A stretch of DNA of 64,000 nucleotides from Bacteroidota bacterium (lineage in GTDB: Bacteria; Bacteroidota; Ignavibacteria; UBA10030; UBA6906): NCBI GenBank assembly GCA_019637975.1, contig JAHBUR010000022.1, positions 1 to 64,000 of the forward strand, in the 5' to 3' direction. The translations under genes and the position numbers were made by a program. Position 1 is the stretch's first letter. The number at the start of each line of letters is the position of its first letter. The notes beneath the pieces were generated by a model that was not told the origin of the DNA, did not search any database, and worked only from the letters and a program-made list of their open reading frames with translations. Of the stretch, positions 1 to 10,950 are shown in pieces.

Positions 1-314
1 GGATCATCGAAGCCGATGTGCAGCCGATGCTTCACGTTTCCGACAAAGACGGGACATGTTTCTTTCGCATTATCACACACGGTGATCACGAAGTCGAACG
101 GTTCATTGATGAAACGGTCAACGTTCTTTGGCAATGCTCCGTCGAGACTGATGCCGACTTCGTTCATCACTTGAACGGCTTTCGGATGAACGCGTGTCGA
201 GGGATTCGTGCCTGCCGAGTACACTTCCGGAGACGGGTCAAATGACCTGAGAAAATACTCCGCCATCTGGCTGCGGCACGAGTTGCCGGTGCAGAGAATG
301 AGAATTCGCTTCAT
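1..314 (-). CDS. arsC: Arsenate reductase, low-molecular-weight phosphatase type (3' end outside window)
   Basis: The reverse strand from the ATG at 314-312 reads MKRILILCTGNSCRSQMAEY, then continues in frame to the window edge (about 104 codons). CTGNSCRS is the CX5R phosphate-binding loop of the LMW protein tyrosine phosphatase / thioredoxin-coupled ArsC family, with the nucleophile Cys at residue 9. Further family features follow: SAGTNPS, VMNEVGISLDG and a second Cys pair in VCDNAKETCP, which in ArsC takes part in the disulfide relay. It would reduce arsenate to arsenite in the cytosol. It lies 91 bases downstream of, and on the same strand as, an outer-membrane porin gene, so the two may be co-transcribed. 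The C-terminus is not visible. A protein tyrosine phosphatase is less likely because of the second Cys pair. Confidence 0.85.
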   Translation of the reverse strand, partial: MKRILILCTGNSCRSQMAEYFLRSFDPSPEVYSAGTNPSTRVHPKAVQVMNEVGISLDGALPKNVDRFINEPFDFVITVCDNAKETCPVFVGNVKHRLHIGFDD

Positions 315-405
315 ATGGCTATTCGTTGGTTTCTGTTGAGATGTCATGTTTTGATTGAATGCTGTACCCGGGGCGCTCTCGCGTCTTCGGTGATGCACAA
401 GGTCC

Positions 406-1527
406 TCATAGAAAGGTGTAGAACAACGTCACACGCGCCGTCACCGATGCCTTGTGCTTGATCTCAGATGTTGTCGCGGTCGCCGGTTGCTTCTCGTAAG
501 ACTCTATCTGCACGTTCGGAATTATGGAGACACTCTTGTCCGGCTTCCAGCTTATACCCGCCAGAATGTAGTTGCGTGCATCTCCCGTAAAATCGCGGTT
601 ACTGTTCGGATCGAAGAAATCAAACCGCACAACTGCCGCTACATCGGGGTGTAGATTGTATGAACCGAACACTGAGAACCCGATTGCGTTCTTCGGCTTC
701 AGCTCGAAGGGGGCAATCGTACCTTTCTTGATGCCGTTCGCTGTACTTGCAACAAATCCCTCCGCACCAATAGAGAACACATCCTTCTCACTGTAACCGA
801 CAAAGAGGGCGCTCGTGAGGATGTCATTGCCGAGAGTACCTTGAGGTGTGCCGGTGCTGTTCGGGTCGGAGATCGAAGCTTGAAGTCGCAAATCGCCATA
901 GACGGTCACATGGAAATTTTGAACGGGCTTGAAGTAGAGATGTGCATAGATCCGTTTGTACTTATCCGATTCCGGCTTGTTGCCGCTGTTGTTGCCGGCC
1001 ATTAACCAATAGTTGACTGTACCCGCTTCATTGAACTTTCCCTTCAACGCCACGCCGATATCGCGTGAACTGACAATCCCCCGCAAATCCATAATGGTTT
1101 TGTCCAGCGAGCGGTATCCCCATACCGCCTCGGAGATTTCGTAGGCTGGCGGAGGCTGGATTCCAAAAAACAGGTCGCTGCCGGAGAAGATGTTTCGCCA
1201 CCGCAGATACGCATCCTTCACAAACACCCCGATCTTGCCATCGCTGGTGTTCGATACCTGATCGGCTTCGAGGCGAAAGCGCGTGCTGAAGATGTCGGAA
1301 ATCTCATAGTCATACGTGAAATAAATGCGTCGAAACTGGAATCCCTGCATGTCCTTCTTTCCCGGCGTGGCAACATTCGAGAACGAGGATATGCCGGTGT
1401 CGCGGGCAACATTGTAGAAGTAGTCGCCAAACATGTAACCGGAAAATTTCCCGGCTGACTTTTCCTGCGCACCGAGGTACATAGGCAGAATGAGTACCAG
1501 CAAAAAAACACGGACTGTTTGCTTCAT
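406..1527 (-). CDS. Outer-membrane porin, OprO/P-like beta-barrel
   Basis: A 373-residue protein starting at the ATG at 1527-1525. A longer in-frame start at 1602 exists, but it would put 25 polar residues before a good signal peptide (MKQTVRVFLLVLILPMYLGA then Q), so the shorter start is chosen. The mature part alternates aromatic and polar residues in strands, contains GYMFGDYFYNV and FRRIYFTYDYEISDIFSTRF, and ends in the strand VTARVTLFYTFL with a terminal aromatic-hydrophobic pair as in barrels. These patterns resemble phosphate-selective or general anion porins, but substrate specificity cannot be read. The arsC gene follows on the same strand, so uptake of an oxyanion is a possible link, inferred only from position. 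Confidence 0.7.
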   Translation of the reverse strand: MKQTVRVFLLVLILPMYLGAQEKSAGKFSGYMFGDYFYNVARDTGISSFSNVATPGKKDMQGFQFRRIYFTYDYEISDIFSTRFRLEADQVSNTSDGKIGVFVKDAYLRWRNIFSGSDLFFGIQPPPAYEISEAVWGYRSLDKTIMDLRGIVSSRDIGVALKGKFNEAGTVNYWLMAGNNSGNKPESDKYKRIYAHLYFKPVQNFHVTVYGDLRLQASISDPNSTGTPQGTLGNDILTSALFVGYSEKDVFSIGAEGFVASTANGIKKGTIAPFELKPKNAIGFSVFGSYNLHPDVAAVVRFDFFDPNSNRDFTGDARNYILAGISWKPDKSVSIIPNVQIESYEKQPATATTSEIKHKASVTARVTLFYTFL

Positions 1528-1918
1528 AGTGTGATCTGATTGAGTGCTTTTGATTGCGGAGAGGCCGGTCGGGTCTTCCATGATCCGCCTGTTGCATGGC
1601 ACCTCCCGGCTTGAGATCTCATCTTGGCTTGGAGAAGATATGTCATTTTGGACGAAAAAGTTTCATTGGCGCTGTATAGGGACAACTGTTGTGTCTCCGT
1701 TTCCGGTCTCAAAAGATCCGTTTTCGACAATTGAAAAAAGATAACGAGAAGTGAAATCTTAGGCAATGAGAAATCTTTCTTAAACCGGCAGTTTTCCCGC
1801 AAGGTAATTTTAACATACAGATAACAGGCACTTCATTTTTGCATAACGCTGCACTCGTACATTTTTCCATCAGGGACATAGATGCGGGAAATCTTAATTA
1901 TAGAGAAAGGCTGAATCA
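1528..1918. other. Divergent intergenic region, 391 bases
   Basis: This stretch separates the porin gene (minus) from a small secreted protein gene (plus). I see no convincing gene in it. Toward the plus gene there is TACATTTT at 1858-1865, close to the Bacteroidota -7 consensus TAnnTTTG, with TTTG at 1838-1841 but only 16 bases between them, which is short. Toward the minus gene, TATCTTTT can be read on the reverse strand at 1743-1736 with ATTG 20 bases further upstream. It probably carries both promoters, but neither site is certain. Confidence 0.35.
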
Positions 1919-2275
1919 ATGGTAAATGCTCTTTTTGCTCTGCTTCTACTTATCCCGCCGGCTCAGGGCGTTGGGGAGGGACAAGAGAACGTTGACACTC
2001 TGGAGGTTTACTCCCCGACAATAGGGTTTCTGAAAGTCCATACATCGGTTGCGGACCGCTACGATGATGGCATGTGGCGCCGGGAGTTCGCAAGCTATCG
2101 CATATATACGACCAACGGGGCGATGGTACGGCGAGTCTTGAGCAGTTTGGATGAACCACGCACCATACGCCTCGAAGAAGGAACGTATGTTATCCGGGAG
2201 GAAGGTGGGAAACGTCGTACCCCTGAGTACAAGGTTCTGATCGAAGGCGGAAAAACAACTGAAGTTGTGAAGTAG
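1919..2275 (+). CDS. Small secreted protein of unknown function
   Basis: A 118-residue protein that I do not recognise. The first 18 residues (MVNALFALLLLIPPAQGV) look like a signal peptide. The rest is a predicted small beta-rich domain with GTYVIREEGGKRRTPEYKV near the end, a pattern seen in carboxypeptidase-regulatory or PEGA-like surface folds, though the match is weak. GAGAAAGG precedes the ATG by about 7 bases. The gene is monocistronic: a divergent region lies upstream, and hairpins and a broken gene lie downstream. It is probably periplasmic or surface exposed. Confidence 0.55.
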   Translation: MVNALFALLLLIPPAQGVGEGQENVDTLEVYSPTIGFLKVHTSVADRYDDGMWRREFASYRIYTTNGAMVRRVLSSLDEPRTIRLEEGTYVIREEGGKRRTPEYKVLIEGGKTTEVVK

Positions 2276-2302
2276 CCGCGACAACAGAACACGCATTTGA
2301 TG

Positions 2303-2402
2303 CTCGGCAAACCGAGAATCGGGACCCTCCGACGGGAAAAAGCCCGGCTGTTCTGATAAACCCTTTCCTCATTTCCGCAGACGCGGTAACAGGGGAAGGG
2401 TT
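2303..2402 (+). terminator. Hairpins after the small secreted protein gene
   Basis: Two inverted repeats follow the stop at 2275: CTCGG (2303-2307) with CCGAG (2312-2316), and AACCCTTTCC (2359-2368) with a near-complement ending at 2402. Neither is followed by a clear T-run, so intrinsic termination is uncertain. Confidence 0.25.
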
Positions 2403-2457
2403 CTTGCATTTCGCGGGTTGTCGGTCGATCTGCTGTCTCGCCCATCTCTACCTTTTC

Positions 2458-2631
2458 ATGAAGACGAAATTACTGGTATTGCTGTTTTGCGTGACAAACA
2501 TTGTCCAGTCACAATGGGAACAGATCAACAACGGATTGCCCAGCTTGAATATTAAGGCACTTGCCGTTGCCCCGAACAGCGGCGGCGTTGATTTTTTGTA
2601 TGCCTGCGGCTACCGGGTCAGCCACAGGTAA
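2458..2631 (+). pseudogene. Truncated 5' end of a secreted BNR/YCF48-type repeat protein
   Basis: The ATG at 2458 opens a 57-codon frame that starts with a signal peptide (MKTKLLVLLFCVTNIVQSQ) followed by WEQINNGLPSLNIKALAV. That is the opening of the Sortilin/BNR-repeat secreted proteins common in this group. Compare the intact gene at 48882, whose mature part begins QWAQTNGPYGGAVYALTTSG. The frame then stops at 2631 within a palindrome, and no downstream frame resumes the repeats. I read this as the remnant of a large T9SS-type protein whose body was lost. A real short secreted peptide is possible but less likely. Confidence 0.5.
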
Positions 2632-2813
2632 CCCCTGAATATGTGGCTGAGCCTCTCGCGCCAAGCGAGCCGAAGTGTGCCGAAGCCACTTTGTGAGGGG
2701 AAAACTCACGAATGCTGATATTGACAAGCTCAATGAGCAGCTTATTGCCGGTGCTTGAACCTCCCGCAGGCAATAGAAGATAATGCCGAAACGAAACGGA
2801 GTTCAGCACTCCG
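2618..2813. repeat. Cluster of five short inverted repeats
   Basis: Perfect arms can be read at 2618-2626/2642-2650 (TCAGCCACA/TGTGGCTGA, 9 bp), 2655-2659/2665-2669 (CTCGC/GCGAG), 2693-2697/2705-2709 (GTGAG/CTCAC), 2744-2749/2769-2774 (ATTGCC/GGCAAT) and 2797-2801/2809-2813 (CGGAG/CTCCG). They start exactly where the broken BNR gene stops. The stretch also contains a 35-codon frame ending NADIDKLNEQLIAGA at 2757, which looks like the tail of some protein. It could be a structured RNA, a mobile-element scar or chance. Confidence 0.35.
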
Positions 2814-2827
2814 GTTCAATATCCTAC

Positions 2828-2859
2828 CTTGCTTGTCTCTCGCTATTTCGATAACTTTT
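2828..2859 (+). promoter_or_regulatory. Candidate Bacteroidota-type promoter for the YfiT/DinB gene
   Basis: CTTG at 2828-2831 and TAACTTTT at 2852-2859 are 20 bases apart. The known Bacteroidota consensus is TTTG, 19-21 bases, TAnnTTTG. The ATG of the next gene lies 31 bases downstream. Confidence 0.4.
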
Positions 2860-2890
2860 CAAAGCGTAACTCATGAAATTATAGCGTGTT

Positions 2891-3424
2891 ATGAACATCG
2901 AGGAACTGAAGTACCCGATTGGCAGGTATAAGCGTCCTGACGCAATCTCCGAGGCAGATATTGCCCGATGGATCGATGAACTTGCGGTTGCTCCGGCTCG
3001 ATTTCAAGAGGCGGCAAAGGGGCTTTCCGGGGAGCAGCTATCGACTCCGTATCGGGAGGGAGGGTGGACTGTCCGGCAGGTTTTCCATCACGTGCCTGAC
3101 AGCCACTTTCAGGCTTACGGTCGCTTCAAGCTTGCGCTCACGGAGGATCATCCCACCATCAAAGCATACATGGAGGATCGCTGGGCAATGCTCCCCGACT
3201 CCGAACTGACTCCGGTGGAAGTGTCGCTCGCAATGTTAGATGCTCTTCACAAGAGATGGGTAGTGTTGCTGAAATCGATGACGAGGAATGACTTCAAACG
3301 GACGTTCTTTCATCCCGAACACCAGAAGGATTTCCCGCTCGACGCAATTCTCGGTCTGTACGCATGGCATGGCAAGCATCATCTGGCCCATATCCTCAAT
3401 GTGAAAAAGCGGATGAATTGGTAA
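2891..3424 (+). CDS. YfiT/BstA-like DinB-fold metal-dependent thiol transferase
   Basis: A 177-residue protein of the DinB/YfiT four-helix family. The family signature GGWTVRQVFHHVPDSH is present, and the three metal ligands of B. subtilis YfiT can be placed at His67, His160 and His164 (WHGKHHLAH near the end). Length and ligand numbering match YfiT closely. Family members are Ni/Zn-dependent and many act as bacillithiol- or other thiol-S-transferases in detoxification, so a cytosolic thiol-transfer or hydrolase role is likely. The next gene, a recombinase, starts 8 bases after the stop. Family assignment is strong; the substrate is unknown. Confidence 0.85.
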   Translation: MNIEELKYPIGRYKRPDAISEADIARWIDELAVAPARFQEAAKGLSGEQLSTPYREGGWTVRQVFHHVPDSHFQAYGRFKLALTEDHPTIKAYMEDRWAMLPDSELTPVEVSLAMLDALHKRWVVLLKSMTRNDFKRTFFHPEHQKDFPLDAILGLYAWHGKHHLAHILNVKKRMNW

Positions 3425-3432
3425 AAGCCGGA

Positions 3433-4335
3433 ATGAGCGCCCAACCCCGGCCTGTCAAAACCCGCTTGTCGGAGCAACGGCTCAGGATGTCCATCGCCTC
3501 GTTTCTCGATTCGTTCGGGAACCCGGTAACGCGGGGAACGTATGAACGAAGCCTGCGTGAATTTGTCAGATGGTTTCGCAAAACGAATGATTTCCGGTTT
3601 CTTGTTCAGGATGTCGAGCGATACAAGCGCTATCTCACGAAAGGCAAAAAGCTCTCCGCGGTTTCCGTTTCGGCATATCTGACATCCTTGCGCAGCTTGT
3701 GTTCTTTTCTTGTTGAGAAGAACATACTGAAGGCGAATCCGGCGAAGTTCGTCGGCGGCAACAGCCGGCCAAGAGTTCATGTTAGAAAAGCGCTGTCGGA
3801 TGACGACGTACGCAAGTTGCTGGATACGCTCGGCTCGGAAAGTGAAACCGGCTTGCGGGATGCAGCCATCATGTTGCTGATGCTCGACTGCGGCCTCTCC
3901 GAATCGGAACTTGTTCATGCAAACGTGGAGGATTTCAGGAATACCACATTGTGTGTGCAGAGCAAAGGGATGAAATCCAAAGGCGAACCTGTTGCTGTTA
4001 CTTCCCGCGTTGCTGATGCTATCGAGCGGTATTCGGAGTTCCTGACGAGTCTGCCGGCAGAAAACCGGAAGCCGGAAAGTCCGCTGTTTCTCAGTGCCGG
4101 CAACCGTACGCGGGGAATGCGGATGTCGACACGGGGCATCCGTGATGTTGTGAACAATCATCTGCACGCTGCCGGTATCAGGAGAACTGAAAGAGGAGGA
4201 ATTACTCCTCACTCATTGCGCTGCACGGCGGCACGGCGGTTGGCCGAATCGGGCGCAACGCCTGAAGAAATCCGGCAGCGCCTGAGGCTCGGTACAATTC
4301 AAACCGCAAAGATATATCTGAAGGCAAACCCATAG
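3433..4335 (+). CDS. Degenerate XerC/D-type tyrosine recombinase
   Basis: A 300-residue protein with the two-domain layout of tyrosine recombinases: an N-terminal SAM-like core-binding domain (about 15-105) and a catalytic domain (about 118-300). The ATG at 3433 is preferred over one at 3364 that overlaps the DinB gene. HSLR (His260, Arg263) and the nucleophile region KIYLK (Tyr295) are present, and a beta-hairpin Lys is likely at 178. However, the motif that normally reads TGLR-xSEL reads CGLSESEL, so Arg I is Ser156. Where LGH-xx-IQT is expected, LRLGTIQT occurs, so the second His is Leu286. It may be a DNA-binding but poorly catalytic Xer relative. No att sites or cargo genes were recognised nearby. 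Confidence 0.75.
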   Translation: MSAQPRPVKTRLSEQRLRMSIASFLDSFGNPVTRGTYERSLREFVRWFRKTNDFRFLVQDVERYKRYLTKGKKLSAVSVSAYLTSLRSLCSFLVEKNILKANPAKFVGGNSRPRVHVRKALSDDDVRKLLDTLGSESETGLRDAAIMLLMLDCGLSESELVHANVEDFRNTTLCVQSKGMKSKGEPVAVTSRVADAIERYSEFLTSLPAENRKPESPLFLSAGNRTRGMRMSTRGIRDVVNNHLHAAGIRRTERGGITPHSLRCTAARRLAESGATPEEIRQRLRLGTIQTAKIYLKANP

Positions 4336-4378
4336 TTCAGAATCCGACATTGACAATTCGAAACTCGCAATCCCGACA

Positions 4379-6985
<2,607 letters not shown>

Positions 6986-7019
6986 TGCGCTGCACACCAT
7001 CCCGCAAACCCGGCACGCT

Positions 7020-8843
7020 ATGAAAGTTTTTTTGCGTGTCGTCCGCTACGTCAAGCCGTATCGCTGGAAGCTGATCGCGGCCAACTTCTGCATGCTTGTC
7101 AGTCGCCCCTTGGAATTGCTGTCCTACATTCTCCTCATCCCGATGCTCGATGTCGTCTTTTCTCCGCCGAACGTCGGGGAAGTTGGCGCCACGGGAACAT
7201 CCGTCTTCAATCTTGGAAATTACCTCAAACAGTTTCTCGCCGGGCTTGTGGCACAATACGATCGCCCGACTGCATTGCTGTTTCTTGTGATTGCCGTCTT
7301 TGCCTCTTTTCTGCTGAAGAACCTTTTCTCGCTCGTGAACCAGTATCTGATGGCGGATATCGAGCACGGCATCATGCACAGGTTGCGCAATGATGTGTAT
7401 CGTCATCTACAACATCTTTCCCTTTCTTACTTCACGGAAGAACGAAAGGGAAACCTTATTGCCACGGTCGTGAACGACGTGAGAATTCTGAACGATTCGG
7501 CGATGGCCGTGGTGAACAGCTTCTTCAGAGACCCTCCCACCATCGTCCTTTCAACACTCGTGTTGCTGCTGCTCGATTGGCAGTTGACGGTGATTGTGGC
7601 GTTGATTATTCCGATAGGCGGCATCATCATCAGCCGCATCGCCGACAAGCTGAAGAAGCAATCCATCTTCATGCAGGAGAAGATGGCGGATATGATGTCT
7701 GTGCTGGATGAGTCACTGGCGAATGTCCGCATCGTGAAGGCGTTCGGGATGGAAGAGTTTGAGACGGGGAGATTCTCGAAAGAATCATCCCGCTATGCCG
7801 ATCTGATGAAAACCATCCAGCGAAGAAGAAATCTCGCATCACCCATTTCCGAAATGTTCGGCGTGATCGCGATTGCCGTGATCGTCTGGTTTATCGGCGG
7901 CAGAGTCATCAGCGGAACCAGCTCGATGACGTCGAGCGCCCTCATCGGCTACATCGTTGTGCTTTCGCAAATGCTGCCGCCCATCAAGCTGTTCGGACAG
8001 ACATTCAACAGCGTGCAGGAAGGAATCGGTGCGGCGGGGCGTGTGTTCAAGATTCTCGATACGAAGCCGGCGATTCTCGACAAACCATCGGCTGCCGCCG
8101 TCACCGGATTCAAACATCAGATCCGGTATGAGAATGTCTCGTTCAAGTATGAAACGGGTGATGTTGTTCTGAAAGGCGTGTCGCTGGAAATCAAGCAGGG
8201 CGAACGGGTTGCCATCGTCGGGCCGAGCGGCGGAGGAAAATCAACGCTCGTGGATTTGTTGCCGAGATTCTATGATCCGCGTGAAGGGAGAATTACGTTG
8301 GACGGCATGGATCTCCGTGATATTACGGTTGATTCCTTGCGCGGCCTGATGGGAATCGTGACACAGGAGACGATTCTGTTCAATGATACTGTTCGGAACA
8401 ATATCGCGTACGGCCGGAGCGAAACATCGCTCGACCGGATCATCGAAGCGGCGACCATTGCCAATGCGCACGAGTTTATTGCCCGATTGCCCGACGGCTA
8501 TGACACGAAAATCGGCGACCGGGGAACGAAACTCTCCGGCGGGCAGCGGCAGCGTATATCGCTTGCGCGGGCAATCCTGAAGAATCCGCCGATACTGATT
8601 TTCGATGAAGCAACCTCGGCACTCGATACCGAATCGGAAATCCTCGTTCAGGAAGCAGTCGAGAGAACGCTTGCGGGGAGAACATCCGTGGTGATTGCGC
8701 ATCGCCTTTCCACCATTCAACACTCCGACCGGATTATTGTGATTGAGAAAGGAGAGATTGTCGAAGAAGGGAAACATGCGTCGTTGCTTGCAAACAGCAA
8801 CGGTGTGTACAAGAGGCTGTACGAACTTCAGTTCCAGGTGTGA
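7020..8843 (+). CDS. MsbA-like lipid/LPS ABC exporter (fused TMD-NBD)
   Basis: A 607-residue half-transporter with six predicted membrane helices in the first 330 residues and one ATPase domain. Walker A is GPSGGGKST (about 401-409), the Q-loop TQETILF, the signature LSGGQRQR (about 505), Walker B ILIFDEATSALD and the switch His IAHRLST. This is the MsbA-type architecture, which flips lipid A-core or related lipids across the inner membrane as a homodimer. Neighbouring genes are glycosyltransferases and an O-antigen ligase, which supports an LPS role over drug export. The stop overlaps the next start (GTGA), indicating translational coupling. Confidence 0.85.
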   Translation: MKVFLRVVRYVKPYRWKLIAANFCMLVSRPLELLSYILLIPMLDVVFSPPNVGEVGATGTSVFNLGNYLKQFLAGLVAQYDRPTALLFLVIAVFASFLLKNLFSLVNQYLMADIEHGIMHRLRNDVYRHLQHLSLSYFTEERKGNLIATVVNDVRILNDSAMAVVNSFFRDPPTIVLSTLVLLLLDWQLTVIVALIIPIGGIIISRIADKLKKQSIFMQEKMADMMSVLDESLANVRIVKAFGMEEFETGRFSKESSRYADLMKTIQRRRNLASPISEMFGVIAIAVIVWFIGGRVISGTSSMTSSALIGYIVVLSQMLPPIKLFGQTFNSVQEGIGAAGRVFKILDTKPAILDKPSAAAVTGFKHQIRYENVSFKYETGDVVLKGVSLEIKQGERVAIVGPSGGGKSTLVDLLPRFYDPREGRITLDGMDLRDITVDSLRGLMGIVTQETILFNDTVRNNIAYGRSETSLDRIIEAATIANAHEFIARLPDGYDTKIGDRGTKLSGGQRQRISLARAILKNPPILIFDEATSALDTESEILVQEAVERTLAGRTSVVIAHRLSTIQHSDRIIVIEKGEIVEEGKHASLLANSNGVYKRLYELQFQV

Positions 8844-9715
8844 GCGTGAAGGTCAGCGGATTTTCCATCATCAGAAACGGAGTGAAGTACGGTTATCCGG
8901 TTGTCGAGGCGGTATCATCGATTCTCCCGGTCTGCGATGAATTTATTCTGAATGTGGGGAAGTCCGATGATGAAACACTTGAACTCGTTCGAACGATTTC
9001 GTCTCCGAAACTGACGATCATCGAACGTGAATGGGATATGAGTCTGCGCGAAGGAGGGCTATTGATTTCTTTCGAGACGAACGCCGCTCTCGACAAATGT
9101 ACCGGCGATTGGTGTTTCTATATTCAAGCGGATGAAGTGTTGCACGAACGGTACTTTCCTGTTGTTCGCTCGGAAATGGAGCGGTATCTGCATGACGGGA
9201 ACGTCGAGGCGCTTCAGTTCGGCTATCGGCACTTTTACGGCAGTTACGACTTCTATCAAGATGATTATCGAACCTGGTATGTGAAGGAGAGCCGCATTGT
9301 CAAACGCCATCCGGATATTGCGTCGTGGGGAGACGGTATGGATTTTCGCCATCGCGACGGCACATTGTTGAGGCGCAAAAAGATCGATGCGGAGATATAC
9401 CACTACGGATGGGTTCGCCCGCCGCAAGTGATGTACTCGAAGAATGTCGGCTTTCATCAACTCTACTTTTCCGATGAAGAAGTGAAGAAGCGGGTTCCTT
9501 CTGTCGAACATACATACCATCATCTCGGCCATTTGAAACGGTTTGCCGGGACACATCCTGCAGTCATGAAGGAACGCATCGCAGCGTCACAATGGGATTT
9601 TGATTCGAAGATCGACGAACAGCCCCCCGATTGGTGGCGTCACGTGACGTTGTTTCTGCAGCCCCTGACAAAACGTTTGCAACGATGGTTCGGAACGGAC
9701 AGGAAGACGCAATGA
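8840..9715 (+). CDS. Family 2-like glycosyltransferase
   Basis: A 291-residue protein starting at GTG 8840, which overlaps the MsbA-like stop by four bases. The N-terminus VSGFSIIRNGVKYGYPVVEA and CDEFILNVGKSDDETLELV form a GT-A nucleotide-binding fold, and WCFYIQADEVLHE carries the acidic sugar-nucleotide/metal site (QADE in place of DxD). The middle is rich in Tyr, His and Asp, with FRHRDGTLLRRKK. It is likely a cytosolic or membrane-associated transferase in LPS core or glycan assembly. Donor and acceptor cannot be inferred. Start and stop are both coupled to neighbouring genes. Confidence 0.75.
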   Translation: MSVKVSGFSIIRNGVKYGYPVVEAVSSILPVCDEFILNVGKSDDETLELVRTISSPKLTIIEREWDMSLREGGLLISFETNAALDKCTGDWCFYIQADEVLHERYFPVVRSEMERYLHDGNVEALQFGYRHFYGSYDFYQDDYRTWYVKESRIVKRHPDIASWGDGMDFRHRDGTLLRRKKIDAEIYHYGWVRPPQVMYSKNVGFHQLYFSDEEVKKRVPSVEHTYHHLGHLKRFAGTHPAVMKERIAASQWDFDSKIDEQPPDWWRHVTLFLQPLTKRLQRWFGTDRKTQ

Positions 9716-10950
9716 CTCAACATGCGAACACAGGTGTACGGCGGTTTCTCTTCGGCGACGCGGCAGATTCTGCAACGCGCCTCGATGCGGCAATCCTGCT
9801 GTTGCTGATGGCGTTCTTGTTCAGCAGCACGCTGTCCATTGCCGCGATGAATATCGCCTACGGGTCGGCGGCGCTGTTATGGTTGGGAAGGATGGCCGTC
9901 AGACGATCGTGGGGGTTTCCTTCCACTCCGCTGGACAAATTCTTCCTGGCATACATCGTGGCGGAAGGTATTTCCACCATCTTTGCATACAATAGGGAAC
10001 AGTCACTCTTGTACATGTACCGGCGCGTAACACTGTTGCCGATCATGTACATTTTGCTGGCGAACATCAACTCACGGCGGACGTTGAAGATTGTTTTCGG
10101 TACGCTCGCCCTGTCAATGGTGTTCGTCTCCCTTTGGAGTCTTCGCGATGTTATTCTTCACTTTGGCGAGTATCTGCAGTTCGGTCGCAGGCTGCGTGAG
10201 TTTCAGATGTACATGACGGCAGGCGGGATGATGATGTTCGGGATGCTGCTTGTGCTGCCGTTTGCCGTTCATCCGAAAACTCCGGCAAAGCTCAGGTGGG
10301 TTGCGGTTCTCGCAATGATCCCCATCGGCACGAATCTTCTGTTCACGTTCACCCGAAGTTCATGGCTCGGTTTTCTTGCCGGGGCAATCATCATCGGGGC
10401 GTTTCGTGCGAAGAAAATCTTTCTTCCGCTCGTTCTTCTTGTTGGAGCAGTAGTACTGTTTGCATCCCCCGAAATGCAGGAACGAATGTCCAGCATCTTC
10501 AATCCGTATCACGAACACAACATCGAACGGCTGCGGATGTGGCAAACGGGAATCAACATCTTCAAAGATCATCCCGTTATCGGCATCGGCGACATCGGCA
10601 TCGAGCAGGTCTGGCCAATGTATGCGCCGCCCGAATGGAAGCCTGAAGGGCATCTTCACAACAATCTTATCACGTTGCTCGTTACGGTAGGATTATTGGG
10701 AACCGCGGCAGTCGCGGCAATCTTTGTGAAGTTGTGGTTGGTCATCTCAAACATCGAGCGGCAATGGCAGGCCGATTGGCTGTACGGATCGATTGCGCTG
10801 GGCGCGCTTGCGGCAATGGCGGGCTTTCACATCAACGGATTATTCGAGTGGAACTTCGGCGACGCGGAGATTATCATGGTCGTGTGGGCGGTATGCGGAA
10901 TGGCGTTGGCCGCCGCAAAAGTAGCACAGAGGGAGGCAGCGAATGGCTAA
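9712..10950 (+). CDS. O-antigen ligase/polymerase-like membrane protein (Wzy_C family)
   Basis: A 412-residue polytopic membrane protein with roughly 10-12 hydrophobic segments. The ATG at 9712 overlaps the preceding stop (ATGA) and is preferred to an upstream ATG at 9631 that lies inside the glycosyltransferase gene. Family signatures are FTRSSWLGFLAGAIIIG, a periplasmic loop with RLRMWQTGINIFKDHPVIGIG, and the conserved HLHNNLITLLVTVGLLGT. It would either ligate O-polysaccharide to lipid A-core (WaaL) or polymerise O-units (Wzy); the two cannot be told apart by sequence reading. Its position after MsbA favours a ligase. It overlaps the next gene by 8 bases. Confidence 0.8.
   Translation: MTQHANTGVRRFLFGDAADSATRLDAAILLLLMAFLFSSTLSIAAMNIAYGSAALLWLGRMAVRRSWGFPSTPLDKFFLAYIVAEGISTIFAYNREQSLLYMYRRVTLLPIMYILLANINSRRTLKIVFGTLALSMVFVSLWSLRDVILHFGEYLQFGRRLREFQMYMTAGGMMMFGMLLVLPFAVHPKTPAKLRWVAVLAMIPIGTNLLFTFTRSSWLGFLAGAIIIGAFRAKKIFLPLVLLVGAVVLFASPEMQERMSSIFNPYHEHNIERLRMWQTGINIFKDHPVIGIGDIGIEQVWPMYAPPEWKPEGHLHNNLITLLVTVGLLGTAAVAAIFVKLWLVISNIERQWQADWLYGSIALGALAAMAGFHINGLFEWNFGDAEIIMVVWAVCGMALAAAKVAQREAANG

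Noticed and set aside
3379-4212. 277-codon minus-strand frame
   Set aside because: It is antisense to the recombinase, which retains HSLR and Tyr motifs and a matching domain layout.
3433-4335. Integrative element or integron anchored by the tyrosine recombinase
   Set aside because: No direct repeats, tRNA or cargo genes flank it; the neighbours are leuS and a DinB protein. The five hairpins at 2618-2813 do not look like attC sites.
8743-8940. Alternative short frames at the MsbA-like/glycosyltransferase junction
   Set aside because: They overlap both genes in other frames. The GTGA-coupled start at 8840 explains the junction fully.
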